64,000 nt of DNA from Cupriavidus alkaliphilus (GTDB lineage: Bacteria > Pseudomonadota > Gammaproteobacteria > Burkholderiales > Burkholderiaceae): contig NZ_FMAD01000001.1 of the NCBI RefSeq assembly GCF_900094595.1, forward strand, positions 62,001 to 126,000. Reading direction: 5' to 3'. The translations under genes and the position numbers were made by a program. Under the pieces are notes generated by a model that saw nothing but the letters and a program-made list of their open reading frames with translations, was not told the DNA's origin and did not search any database. Of the stretch, positions 29,253 through 38,290 are shown piece after piece; the stretch's first letter is position 1; the number at the start of each line of letters is the position of its first letter.

Positions 29253-30839
29253 ATGCTGAAGGCAAGAATCAGCATCGAAGATCTGTCGCGGACGCCTCGC
29301 TGGTGCGGCAGAGGCATTCGGTTTGGAGGTAGCGAGATTTCAGCATTTCCGAACCCATGCCTCTGCTCTCTGTTTGCACAGGGGACAAACCGTTGGGTCT
29401 ACGCCGTACTCGAACGGAGTACTCATGAGCCGGACGAAAGACCCCCATCCGCGCAAGGCATATTGTCGCTCGAAGACTATGCCGAAGTTCACAAAAAGAT
29501 CCTGAACTGGCCGCTCGACTATGCGCTAGTGGAGGCCGTATCGAACGGGGCAAATGCGCAAGTACGGATTACATCGGGGCGGCTGGGCGTTGCTCCTCTC
29601 TATGCGACAGTCGGCGCGGGTCATGTTGAATTGTCATGGGACTGCGCAGACGTGGTTTCTCGCGGAAATCACGCCGCGGACTTTGAGGTGCTGGCTCATG
29701 TTCTAGGTCTGCGCACCTTCTACGCGAGTCGCCAGGTTTGTACAGGAATCGCACTGCTGACCGAACGTTCCTCGCTTCTTGTTGACGCCGAAGGCGCATC
29801 ATTCGTCTATCCTTCCGCCGCGCCAACGCTTTCGCCGCACGCCTTGCAGGAAGGTGTGGATGTACTTGGTGCGTTCGAAGCTTGTATGGCGAGCGCGACC
29901 GGTGCACGGCCGCTTGATGCGAGCGGATGTCTGGTGGAACTCAGCGGAGGCATGGATTCCTCCTCAGTTGCAGTCGCCACAACGCAACTTTCCGGTGCCC
30001 CTTGGCGTTCGGCTGGCATCGTACTCGCTCAGCCTGGCCGAAACGTGCAAAGCACGCGGCGGCGTGCGATCGTGCAGACGCTCGCTCTTGAGGACGTGTC
30101 GTTCGACATGTCAGCCTACATGCCCGTTGTTGATCTGGATTCTTCTGTGAGGGCACCAGAGCATCCTCTTGGTGAGTTCTACATCGAGGCCTTCGATGCG
30201 TTATGGCGACAGGCGGCAACGAAAGGTTGTCATGCTGTCCTGACGGGAATAGGTGGCGACGAGCTGTTTCCTCGCTACGAAACGGACTATCCATCTGCAA
30301 GCAGGGTGAAACCTTCGAAACTGATAGCCGCGGAGAAGATCGCTCGGTCAATGCTGAGCCGCCGGGCACGCGTTGCCGCGGATACTGAGCCGCTTTACTG
30401 CGCACCGACCAGCGCCATTCCGCAAACGGCGCTGCTAGCACATGCCGCTCGCTCGCCCTACATGATGCGGCTTGGACTGTGGCCAGTGAATCCGTTGTGC
30501 GACCCGAGCCTGATCGGATTCTGCCATCGACTGCCGGTCAAGTTTCGCGGCGAACGTCGACTGCTTCGCCAGTATCTCCGCAGGTATTTGAGAAAGGATC
30601 TGTTTCCCATTGGCTATAAGAAGGAGACATTTGACTACGTACTGCCGGAAGCCATCTCGCTTCATTACGATCGAATCAATGCACAGCTCCGCGAATGTGC
30701 ACTTGCTGACTTCGGTCTGGTCGATATGAAGGCGGTGAAATGCGTGTTGAAACGCGTCGCCGATACGCGTGATATCGCGGCGACGGCTCCGCTGGCGATC
30801 TTCCTTTTCCTTGAGCGGTTCATGAGACAGGTCACATAA
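29253..30839 (+). CDS. Asparagine synthetase-like protein, lasso-cyclase type
   Basis: Protein of 528 residues with an N-terminal glutaminase-like fold that lacks the catalytic Cys2, and a C-terminal ATP-pyrophosphatase domain with the PP-loop SGGMDSSSVA (231-240), a second motif TGIGGDELFPRY and a C-terminal lysine region GYKKETFDYV. Loss of the glutaminase cysteine with an intact adenylating domain is typical of lasso cyclases, which activate an Asp/Glu side chain and form a macrolactam; beta-lactam-synthetase-like enzymes are the alternative. It has a good site (GGAGG, 29241-29245) and directly follows the candidate precursor, like the A-C order of proteobacterial lasso clusters. Confidence 0.8.
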   Translation: MLKARISIEDLSRTPRWCGRGIRFGGSEISAFPNPCLCSLFAQGTNRWVYAVLERSTHEPDERPPSAQGILSLEDYAEVHKKILNWPLDYALVEAVSNGANAQVRITSGRLGVAPLYATVGAGHVELSWDCADVVSRGNHAADFEVLAHVLGLRTFYASRQVCTGIALLTERSSLLVDAEGASFVYPSAAPTLSPHALQEGVDVLGAFEACMASATGARPLDASGCLVELSGGMDSSSVAVATTQLSGAPWRSAGIVLAQPGRNVQSTRRRAIVQTLALEDVSFDMSAYMPVVDLDSSVRAPEHPLGEFYIEAFDALWRQAATKGCHAVLTGIGGDELFPRYETDYPSASRVKPSKLIAAEKIARSMLSRRARVAADTEPLYCAPTSAIPQTALLAHAARSPYMMRLGLWPVNPLCDPSLIGFCHRLPVKFRGERRLLRQYLRRYLRKDLFPIGYKKETFDYVLPEAISLHYDRINAQLRECALADFGLVDMKAVKCVLKRVADTRDIAATAPLAIFLFLERFMRQVT

Positions 30840-30842
30840 GTG

Positions 30843-31826
30843 ATGACCACTGACCACGAAACCAAATCAGCTGGCGACGTCGCAATGGTGCGGCGGGCCG
30901 TCGCAACCGTCTACGGCATAGATGCGATCGACGTGCATGAAGTCGTGCGCGGAGTGAATCGAACATTCTCGCTGACGGATTCTGCCGATCGGACCTACTA
31001 CCTTCGTTTGTACAGAATCCACGGACGAGGCGAAGCCGAGATTGACGCCGAGCTGCGATTGCTAGCGCGAATCGAGCGGGATGACCTGCTGGAGGTATCG
31101 ACTGCACATTCAACGCTACGGGGAGGAAGGCGCTTTCGTCTTGCCTTGTCGGACGGTGCAATACGTCATGCAGCTTTGTTTGGCGCCGCAGTGGGACGTC
31201 CTTTGGAGATGACTTGTGATGATCTCGCTGCAGCCGCGAACGCGCTGAAGCGCCTTCATGCGCAGCCTGCGTTGGGCGAACTCGCACCCAGCAGGCATAT
31301 CGCAGAGCTTGGTGAGGCATATCGGACGCTGAACCGTTTGGCCGAATCGTTCACCTTTGCCGGTAGCGCAGCCGCGACAGTCAGCGACCGTTGCAAGCAC
31401 TTGGCGGCTGGCGGTTGCTCGCCTACCGGTATGCCTGTTGGCTTCTGCCATGGCGATTTCCGAATTGCGAATATGCGGATCGAAGGCAGGCGAGTCACGT
31501 TGTTCGACTTCGACGACTGTGGAAGCGGGCCGCAATGGTTTGACCTGGCCACCATTGGATGGTGGCTCGAGACCGAAGGCCGAGACGATTCAGCGTCTTT
31601 GTGGCATGCGTTCGTCAATGCCTATACGCCGGCGTTGCATGGTTCCCCGAGGTTTCTCCATGCGATCTCTGTTCTGATCCTGCTTAACGAGATCAGATCG
31701 ATCGGCTTTCTGCTTGACTACTGTGTACTGGATGAGCCCACATGGCGTGAGATGTGCAGGCGCTTGGATGATCTGAGCTACCGCGCAGTGTCAGGTCAGC
31801 TGGCCATTGACCGTTGGCCCGCGTAA
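30843..31826 (+). CDS. APH/choline-kinase-fold phosphotransferase
   Basis: Kinase-like protein of 327 residues with the Brenner motif CHGDFRIANM, the metal-binding LFDFDDCGSGPQWFDLA, and an N-terminal region resembling the SrkA/homoserine-kinase branch of the aminoglycoside-phosphotransferase fold. It begins within four bases of the cyclase-like gene's stop (GTG 30840 or ATG 30843), so it belongs to the same operon. Possible roles are phosphorylation of the peptide product, self-protection, or small-molecule phosphorylation; none can be chosen from sequence. Confidence 0.8.
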   Translation: MTTDHETKSAGDVAMVRRAVATVYGIDAIDVHEVVRGVNRTFSLTDSADRTYYLRLYRIHGRGEAEIDAELRLLARIERDDLLEVSTAHSTLRGGRRFRLALSDGAIRHAALFGAAVGRPLEMTCDDLAAAANALKRLHAQPALGELAPSRHIAELGEAYRTLNRLAESFTFAGSAAATVSDRCKHLAAGGCSPTGMPVGFCHGDFRIANMRIEGRRVTLFDFDDCGSGPQWFDLATIGWWLETEGRDDSASLWHAFVNAYTPALHGSPRFLHAISVLILLNEIRSIGFLLDYCVLDEPTWREMCRRLDDLSYRAVSGQLAIDRWPA

Positions 31827-31842
31827 GCAAGAAGGGGCTCCC

Positions 31843-32325
31843 ATGAAGATTGAGATCCGCACTGTGAGGCATAGCGATCTCGAATGGTACAAGCTTCTGC
31901 ATTCCGACGAGGCGTTCAACCGATGGATAACGCGAAGAATCAACGATCCACAGTCCATGGAAGAAGAGTTCTTGTTCAAGATGGAAGCGCAGCGCGCCCG
32001 CCGCGGTGTGTTTGCTGTGGCGGACGTTGACGGCACTAGTCAGGGGTATGGCGTTTTGCTCTTCTCCGTTACGGGGGAAAGCGCTCACGTCGAATTTGGC
32101 GTGGATCCTCGCTATCAGCGCAAGGGAATTGGCAGTTTGCTACTCGACGAAGCGTTGCGTGCAGGCAACCGTATTGAACCGGGGCTGAGAACTATCAAAG
32201 CGCTGTGTCATCGAGATAACGAGGACTGCATCCGGCTACTCAGGGCTCGAGGCTTCACGACATCAACGGCGGCCGGGCTGGCAATGCCGCCTCTATGCGT
32301 CGGGTGGCAAGTGCGAGTCGGCTAG
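31843..32325 (+). CDS. GNAT-family N-acetyltransferase
   Basis: Acetyltransferase of 160 residues with the acetyl-CoA-binding motif VEFGVDPRYQRKGIGSLLLDE and the later DNEDCIRLLRARGF, as in RimI-like enzymes. AAGGGG lies seven bases before the ATG at 31843. It follows the kinase gene by 16 bases and probably ends the operon 29021-32325. GNAT enzymes in peptide clusters can acetylate the product or give immunity; which applies here is unknown. Confidence 0.85.
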   Translation: MKIEIRTVRHSDLEWYKLLHSDEAFNRWITRRINDPQSMEEEFLFKMEAQRARRGVFAVADVDGTSQGYGVLLFSVTGESAHVEFGVDPRYQRKGIGSLLLDEALRAGNRIEPGLRTIKALCHRDNEDCIRLLRARGFTTSTAAGLAMPPLCVGWQVRVG

Positions 32326-32644
32326 TTGATGGTCCGATTGTGATGCTCTCATGAGACATCGGCCCGCCATCGAACCGGACCTAATCCAAAAGCGACCTGA
32401 ACATTCTTGCGTTGGCATGGTTGCCCGATGTGCAGGTCGTTGATCACTGCTTACATCAACCCCGTGCAAGTCAGCGGGAATATGCTGCCGCATCCAGCCG
32501 CTTTGTAGATTCAACGCACAGCGTGCAGCTTTCGCACTCTGCCGCAACACCGATTTCCTTCCAAGTGACGGCTTCCAGCACGCTAAAAGCCTGGCATGGC
32601 ATATGCGTCTCTCCAACAACTTCGCCAACCTCATGGAGGCCATC
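32326..32644. other. Gap without a recognisable gene
   Basis: About 320 bases between the acetyltransferase and the DUF6496-type gene. No recognisable frame or strong terminator was seen. GGAGG at 32635-32639 is the ribosome binding site of the next gene. Confidence 0.4.
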
Positions 32645-33175
32645 ATGCCAAAAGCATCCAGCATCGCACAGGCAAAGGCGGACAAACGAGCGGGGAAGTC
32701 GCCGAGCACCCAGGCTGGTCATTTTGTCCGCGACGAGATCGAAGCCGTCCGCCATGGCAAGCACGGCGTACGCTCGGCCAAACAGGCCATCGCCATCGGC
32801 TTGTCTGAAGCGCGCCGCGCTGGCGTTGAACTGCCGCCTAAGGCCGGTACCAAAGCCGCAACGGCCAAGAGCGCGGCCAAGCCGGCCGCCAAGAGTGCCG
32901 GCGAAAAGAAGCCAAAGCGGCCTAGTTCCGAAAGCACGGCCAAGCGTCGCAGTGCCGCCATCAAGGCGCTCAAGCGAGAGAGTACGGCCGGGGCCTCGCA
33001 TCAGGCGTTGTCAACCCAGGCTAAGCGCGCGGCCAGCAAGCGTACTGCGGCAGAGCGCTCCGCGGCGGCCGAGAAGGCTGCCAGGACAAAGGGTGCGGCC
33101 GCACGATCCGAAGCAGCCCAGAAGGCTGCGCGCACGCGTGCTGCGAACAAGCGGGCAGAACAGAAGCCCCGTTAA
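32645..33175 (+). CDS. DUF6496-type lysine/alanine-rich protein, histone H1-like tail
   Basis: Protein of 176 residues. The N-terminal part contains the block GKHGVRSAKQAIAIGLSEAR characteristic of DUF6496 proteins. The rest is a low-complexity tail rich in Ala, Lys and Arg with repeated AAKSAAKPAAKS and AAQKAARTRAA-like units, resembling bacterial histone H1-like proteins, so nucleic-acid binding is plausible. I chose the ATG at 32645 because GGAGG lies five bases upstream; the frame extends to 32603. The next gene is convergent. Confidence 0.75.
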   Translation: MPKASSIAQAKADKRAGKSPSTQAGHFVRDEIEAVRHGKHGVRSAKQAIAIGLSEARRAGVELPPKAGTKAATAKSAAKPAAKSAGEKKPKRPSSESTAKRRSAAIKALKRESTAGASHQALSTQAKRAASKRTAAERSAAAEKAARTKGAAARSEAAQKAARTRAANKRAEQKPR

Positions 33176-33271
33176 GCAGGTGTTTCGAGCGTGGAAGGCG
33201 GGTGCGTGCTACGGAACATTGGTATTGCCGTCACGCCCCGGCCTTCAACGGCGCCGATCAGGCGCCAGCGC

Positions 33272-34096
33272 CTAACCCCGCGCCGCCAAAAACCGCTGCC
33301 AGATGGAGCGACCAACTTCGTCATAACGACGTACCTGACTCCCAAAGGCGACACGATCCGCCACGCTCACAAGCGGCTCGGGCAGCATCGGATCGAACAC
33401 CAGTTGCCGGATCGCCTGGTCGCCTAGCAGATAGGATTCCTTGGCGGCCAGCTCCAATGGCAGCGTGTCGAGTTTGGCCTCCGATTTTTCAAGCAGACGC
33501 TTGCTCTCCCGATAGCCCTTCACAAGTTCCTTCCCGTTCCACAGGCCGCGAGCCTTCGATTCCAGCCCGGCGTCGAAGTCTCGTACTGTAAAGACCGGTG
33601 CACTGTCCTCGACGCCAAGGCCGTAGAGCCGTTCGCGCGCATGGGCGACACCTCCGGCGAGGTTATCCGGCCGAACATACAGGCCTTCCTCGAGCTGCCG
33701 CATGCCGACGAGCGCCAGGGCGCGCTCGCGCGCTCGCAGCGCCGTGCGATCGCTTCGTCCCAGGCCGGCAATCAACACGGCGATCCACGTGCCATCCCAG
33801 GGGCGCACGCGTTGCTCCGCGATTCGCCATGCGGAGATGTCCTCCCCCAGCGCGCGGCCCTCGGGGCCTAGTCGATAAGTTCCTCTTCCCGCTGCCTCGA
33901 TCAGATCGGCGCTCGCCAGACGGGTAAGCGCCACCCGCGCATTGTTGTCCGAGATCCCGAAGAGCGCGCAGGCGCGGATGGCGTCAGCGGCGTCGAGGGT
34001 CTCCGTCTCTGATGCCACCAGGAGCTTGAGAATCAGGCGGCGCGCTGCCGGACCGGGAGCGCTCTCATCCAGCGCAGCCTTTGATGGCTCAGCCAT
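33272..34096 (-). CDS. PaaX-family transcriptional regulator
   Basis: Protein of 274 residues with an N-terminal winged-helix region (DAIRACALFGISDNNARVAL) and a PaaX-type C-terminal domain. PaaX represses phenylacetate degradation in E. coli by sensing the CoA ester; family members control other acyl-CoA pathways. It is divergent from the acyl-CoA dehydrogenase-like gene at 34187 with a 90-base gap, so it probably regulates that gene. The gap holds a 7-bp inverted repeat (ATATTAC and GTAATAT, within about 34112-34155) that could be an operator. Confidence 0.8.
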   Translation of the reverse strand: MAEPSKAALDESAPGPAARRLILKLLVASETETLDAADAIRACALFGISDNNARVALTRLASADLIEAAGRGTYRLGPEGRALGEDISAWRIAEQRVRPWDGTWIAVLIAGLGRSDRTALRARERALALVGMRQLEEGLYVRPDNLAGGVAHARERLYGLGVEDSAPVFTVRDFDAGLESKARGLWNGKELVKGYRESKRLLEKSEAKLDTLPLELAAKESYLLGDQAIRQLVFDPMLPEPLVSVADRVAFGSQVRRYDEVGRSIWQRFLAARG

Positions 34097-34186
34097 AGGT
34101 TAGGGTTCTTCCTTATATTACTTATTTATGCAGAATATGCGATGACATGTAATATTTGTATCGCTTCCACGGATGAGAGTCTACCC

Positions 34187-35833
34187 ATGTCAGCCAGCTC
34201 ACAGTTCAGCACTCACGATGTACAGAACCAGCCGTTGCCCCTGCCCGCGTATAACGCCTGGTCAACGGATCAAGCATTGCAGGAGGCCGTAGCGCGGCAC
34301 GGCGGAGCATGGGCGAGCGAGCACCTTGCGGCCTTCGGTGAAGTCACCGGCGGAGAGATGATGGAGTACGGCGAGCTGGCCAACCGGCACAAGCCGGTGC
34401 TGCACAGCTTTGACAGGTATGGCCGGCGCATTGATACGGTGGAGTTTCACCCCGCCTACCATCAACTGATGAGCCGCGCGATGCAGGGCCAGGTGCACAG
34501 TTTTTCCTGGCGGAATGAGGGTCGCGCGGGCGCGCACGTAGCGCGTGCGGCCCTGGTGTATCTGAACAGCCAGCCGGATGCCGGCACCAGCTGCCCGCTG
34601 ACGATGACACATGCCGCCATTCCGGCGCTTCGGAAGTCTCCGGCGGTTGCAGACGCATGGATCCCTCGCGTGACTGCCAGCGAGTACGACTCATGCACCC
34701 TGCCTGCCCACGAGAAGACCGCCTGCACCATCGGCATGGGCATGACGGAAAAGCAGGGCGGCTCGGATGTGCGCAGCAATACTACGCGGGCACTCCTGCA
34801 ACGGGATGGCACGTACGAGATCGTTGGCCACAAGTTCTTCTTTTCGGCGCCGATGTGCGATGCGCATCTGGTCCTGGCGCAGGCGGAGGGCGGCCTGAGT
34901 TGCTTTCTGTTGCCGCGTGTCCTTCCTGACGGCTCGCTGAATGCGGTCCGGATCCAGCGCTTGAAGGACAAGCTGGGCGACTGGAGCAATGCATCGTCCG
35001 AGGTCGAGTTCCAGGGGGCGACGGCTCAACTGATTGGCGAGGAAGGGCGTGGTGTCGCGACGATTATCGAGATGGTGGCGCTGACCCGGCTGGATTGCAT
35101 TGTCGGCTCGGCCGGGCAGATGCGGCAGGCCATTGTCCAGGCGCTCCATCACACGCGCCAGCGCAAGGCATTTGGGCGGTTGCTGATTGACCAGCCGCTG
35201 ATGCGCAATGTGCTGGCCGACCTCGCACTGGAGAGCGAGGCAGCCATCGCGCTTGCGATGCGTATCGCGTCCGCCGTGGATGCGTCGCCGCGCGATCCTC
35301 ATGAGGCCGCGCTCGCCCGCATCGGGACCGCCATCGGGAAATACTGGATCTGCAAGCGCACGCCTGCGCATATCAACGAAGCGCAGGAGTGCCTGGGCGG
35401 GATCGGATACGTCGAAGAAAACATCCTGCCGCGGCTCTATCGGCAAGCGCCTTTGAATTCGATCTGGGAGGGCAGCGGCAATGTGCAGTGCCTGGATGTG
35501 CTGCGAGCCTTGCAGAAGGAGCCGGGGGTTCGCGATGCCTTGTTCAAGGAGCTCCAGGCCGCACGCGGATTGCATGATGCCTATGACCAGCATGTGGCCT
35601 GGCTGCAAAAGGCGTTCGAAGACCCGAGCGTGCTGGAAGCGCGCAGCCGGCTGGTGGTGGAGCGAACGGCAATGGCCCTTCAGGCGGCGCTGCTGTTGAC
35701 CTCCGGCAATGATGAGATCGCCAATGCCTTCTGCCGCGCCCGTCTGGCACAAGACAGTGGCTTTGCATATGGCACGCTGGACCCACAAGCGCCGATTGCC
35801 CAGCTGATCGACCGCGCCAGCCTGATGGCGTGA
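34187..35833 (+). CDS. AidB-like acyl-CoA dehydrogenase
   Basis: Flavoprotein of 548 residues. The N-terminal THDVQNQPLPLPAYNAWSTD and the later TEKQGGSDVRSNTTRA and GGIGYVEENILPRLYRQAP match the AidB branch of the acyl-CoA dehydrogenase family, whose E. coli member is induced by alkylation damage; a true metabolic acyl-CoA dehydrogenase is the alternative. I chose the ATG at 34187 (MSASSQF) with GAGAG upstream; the frame reaches 34142. It is divergent from a PaaX-type regulator, which favours control by an acyl-CoA ligand. It ends two bases before the convergent ABC gene. Confidence 0.85.
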   Translation: MSASSQFSTHDVQNQPLPLPAYNAWSTDQALQEAVARHGGAWASEHLAAFGEVTGGEMMEYGELANRHKPVLHSFDRYGRRIDTVEFHPAYHQLMSRAMQGQVHSFSWRNEGRAGAHVARAALVYLNSQPDAGTSCPLTMTHAAIPALRKSPAVADAWIPRVTASEYDSCTLPAHEKTACTIGMGMTEKQGGSDVRSNTTRALLQRDGTYEIVGHKFFFSAPMCDAHLVLAQAEGGLSCFLLPRVLPDGSLNAVRIQRLKDKLGDWSNASSEVEFQGATAQLIGEEGRGVATIIEMVALTRLDCIVGSAGQMRQAIVQALHHTRQRKAFGRLLIDQPLMRNVLADLALESEAAIALAMRIASAVDASPRDPHEAALARIGTAIGKYWICKRTPAHINEAQECLGGIGYVEENILPRLYRQAPLNSIWEGSGNVQCLDVLRALQKEPGVRDALFKELQAARGLHDAYDQHVAWLQKAFEDPSVLEARSRLVVERTAMALQAALLLTSGNDEIANAFCRARLAQDSGFAYGTLDPQAPIAQLIDRASLMA

Positions 35834-35835
35834 TG

Positions 35836-37563
35836 TCAACCCGCGGCATTCGCAGCGCGCGGACAGTGCTCCCGGACGGTGCCGTTCGCAACGCGATATA
35901 CGCGCTCTGCCGCCTTGATCAGCGCATGTCGATGCGTCACCACGATAAGCGTTGGGACCCGCTGCCGGACACGTGCAAAAATCCGCGCCTCGCGATCCGG
36001 ATCGATCGATGAGGTGGGTTCATCCAGAATGATCACCGCTGGGCGGCGTGCGAGCGCACGGCCCGGCGCGACACGCTGGCGCTCACCTCCTGACAGGGCC
36101 CGGCCTTGAATGCCGAGGGGGCGATCCAGGACATCGCCGTCTCCGTCTGCGGCGATCTCCTGCAATTCGAGCAACGCTACGAGGTCATGCAGGGCATGGT
36201 CGGATGGCACGTTGCTGCAGCCGTAGATCAGATTTTCCCTGAGTGAGCCCGTGAGAATCATCGGCGCTTGAGGCGCTACCGCGACTTCACGTGCGATATC
36301 GCTGACCGCCAGCTTGCTGACGTCCGCGCCAAAAAGGTAAACAGTGCCAGCCGCGGGGCGGACGAGCCCGAGCGTCAAGTGGACCAGGCTCGATTTGCCG
36401 GCACCCGATGGCCCGACGAGCGCGACCAGTTCCCCCTGCCTGACAGTGATATTCACGCCCTGCAGAATCTGCTTTCCACCTTGTGTCACCGTTGCGTGCT
36501 CGATGCGAAAGACTTCGTTCGCCGTGCGGTCAATGTGCGCGCTGGATTCGCTGCGCTCGATCGGCAGCTCCAGCAGCCCGAAACTCTCGCGCAATGCGAG
36601 ATGGTTGCGGCGCAATTCAGACAGAGACCCCGCGAGATTCGTGAAAGGGGTTGCCAGTGTCACGATATAGCTGGCAATCATGACGAAATCGCCGGCGCGG
36701 AATGTTGAGTGAATGACGACGTACGCGGTCGTGACCGTGAACAGCGTGAGCAATAGGCCGGTGCAGATGGCTTGTGCCACAAGCAGCAGCGCGAGCCGGG
36801 TGTTTCCACGGGTCACTTTGCCGATGTAGACCTCAAGCGTGCGATGCAACGCGGCATCTTCCCTGGCGTACGCGTTGTTGAGTTTGATGTCGAGCATGAA
36901 GCCGAGCTTCTCAACAAGGTGGCTCGACAACATGTCGACACCGCTGAAAATCTCTTCATGGGCGCCCTTGCTTTTGTCCGCGAGAAACCATGTCGCGGCA
37001 AAGAGAAGCATCATGGAGATGGCAAATCCCAGCGCGAACGCGCCGCCGATCAGTTGCCACAGAGCGAGGCTGGACAGCATCAACTGCAGCGCCGTCGGTA
37101 CGATTGCCCAGAACATCGAAAAGGTGATGGCACTGAAGGCTGCGCGGCTTCGGGCGATGACGGAGACGAGTTTCCCCGGGTCTTCCGCAGTCAGGTGCGG
37201 GTAGTCGACCCTGATCAGCCTGGCAAAGATGGCGTCATGGAAGGCGGCGTCGCATCTTGCGAGAACGGCCGCCGAAAGTATGGCTTTCAGCCAATCGAAT
37301 GCGCGCGCGGCAGTCCAGGCCAGACCGTACGCGCCGGCAAGAAGCAGCGCAGCGCCCGCAGCGCTTCGTGAGGCGTCCACAGACAGCGCATCGGTTGCCT
37401 CCCGCAAGAGGTAGGGGATCAGCGTAGACAAAGCCGCGCACAGCGCTACAAATAGCGTTGCTGCGCAGAAGTGGATAGGTAAGGCTGGGTACTTTCTGAC
37501 CGTGATTCGGTAGGCGAGGATCCAATCCTTGTACAAATCGAGAAGAAGCCTCATCGCCATCAC
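35836..37563 (-). CDS. ABC exporter, fused membrane and ATPase domains
   Basis: Half-size exporter of 575 residues with about six N-terminal membrane segments (roughly 20-310) and a C-terminal ATPase: Walker A VGPSGAGKSS, a Q-loop region, signature LSGGERQRVAPGRAL and Walker B AVIILDEPTSSID. The Pro-Gly after the signature (VAPGRAL) replaces the usual small residues. There is no C39 peptidase domain, so it would not cleave a leader. Lasso clusters carry such an exporter as their D component, so it may export the product of the 29.0-32.3 kb cluster, but three unrelated genes lie between and it is on the other strand. Confidence 0.85.
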   Translation of the reverse strand: MMAMRLLLDLYKDWILAYRITVRKYPALPIHFCAATLFVALCAALSTLIPYLLREATDALSVDASRSAAGAALLLAGAYGLAWTAARAFDWLKAILSAAVLARCDAAFHDAIFARLIRVDYPHLTAEDPGKLVSVIARSRAAFSAITFSMFWAIVPTALQLMLSSLALWQLIGGAFALGFAISMMLLFAATWFLADKSKGAHEEIFSGVDMLSSHLVEKLGFMLDIKLNNAYAREDAALHRTLEVYIGKVTRGNTRLALLLVAQAICTGLLLTLFTVTTAYVVIHSTFRAGDFVMIASYIVTLATPFTNLAGSLSELRRNHLALRESFGLLELPIERSESSAHIDRTANEVFRIEHATVTQGGKQILQGVNITVRQGELVALVGPSGAGKSSLVHLTLGLVRPAAGTVYLFGADVSKLAVSDIAREVAVAPQAPMILTGSLRENLIYGCSNVPSDHALHDLVALLELQEIAADGDGDVLDRPLGIQGRALSGGERQRVAPGRALARRPAVIILDEPTSSIDPDREARIFARVRQRVPTLIVVTHRHALIKAAERVYRVANGTVREHCPRAANAAG

Positions 37564-37828
37564 CTTCGGGGATCAAAGTCATGGGGGGTCTACAGATCAG
37601 ATTGGTCGTGCCATGTTGAGCGGGACCATCTGCTCACAGGTTAGGTATGCTGCAAGGCAAAGGTCGTCAGAGCATTCAGAAGATTGCAGAAGAAAGTTCT
37701 GGCGGTTTCGCTTCGCTGGACATCAAGCAATGGGCGGGCTGGCGGCACAGCGAAAGTTCTGCGCTTTTGCGCCGATGCTTCGCGGGATGTACACCACAAT
37801 CGTAGCTATTCCCTCCTTTAGGAACACC

Positions 37829-38122
37829 ATGATTTTTGCGGTCCGCTTTCACGACAAGCCCGACCAACTCACCCTGCGCAATGCCCTTTTGCAAGCCCAT
37901 CTCGATTGGCTGGCTCTGCATCGCGACGCGATCCTGATCGCCGGCTCTCTGCGCGAAGCGCCGAACCAAGGAGCCGTTGGCGGGCTTTGGATTGTCCGGG
38001 CCGGGGATCGTGCGGAGGTTGAGACCCTCGTTCAAACGGATCCGTTCTGGACGCAAGGCCTGCGCGAGCGCGTGGAGATCCACAGCTGGCACCGCGCCTT
38101 CGATGAACCGGTGACCATTTGA
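37829..38122 (+). CDS. YCII-related domain protein
   Basis: Small protein of 97 residues with the YciI fold: N-terminal MIFAVRFHDKPD, then HLDWLALHRDAILIAG with its conserved His, and a C-terminal ferredoxin-like strand (RVEIHSWHRAF). YciI-type proteins are often small enzymes or accessory factors; the role here is unknown. I chose the ATG at 37829, with AGGA six bases upstream; a longer frame reaches 37529 but the extension looks non-coding. It stands alone, 265 bases from the ABC gene's start. Confidence 0.8.
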   Translation: MIFAVRFHDKPDQLTLRNALLQAHLDWLALHRDAILIAGSLREAPNQGAVGGLWIVRAGDRAEVETLVQTDPFWTQGLRERVEIHSWHRAFDEPVTI

Positions 38123-38290
38123 CTCAGGGCTTCGCCCTGATGCAGCCCTTTCCCTCACCCTTGCAGAAACAGACGCATATCTTTGCAGATTAGGTCTGTT
38201 GCGATGACCCCCTTGCGCCAACTACCTTGAGCAAGCATGCCTTTGGCAGTCAGGCGGCTTTCTCGAACATAGCGAAGGTGGAGGGGTCAG

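Noticed and set aside
29021..30839. Ordinary asparagine synthetase gene
   Set aside because: The catalytic cysteine after the start methionine is missing and a small peptide gene precedes it, so a primary-metabolism enzyme is less likely.
32412..33275. 287-codon plus-strand frame over the DUF6496 gene
   Set aside because: Out of phase with the DUF6496 frame that has a proper ribosome binding site and family block.
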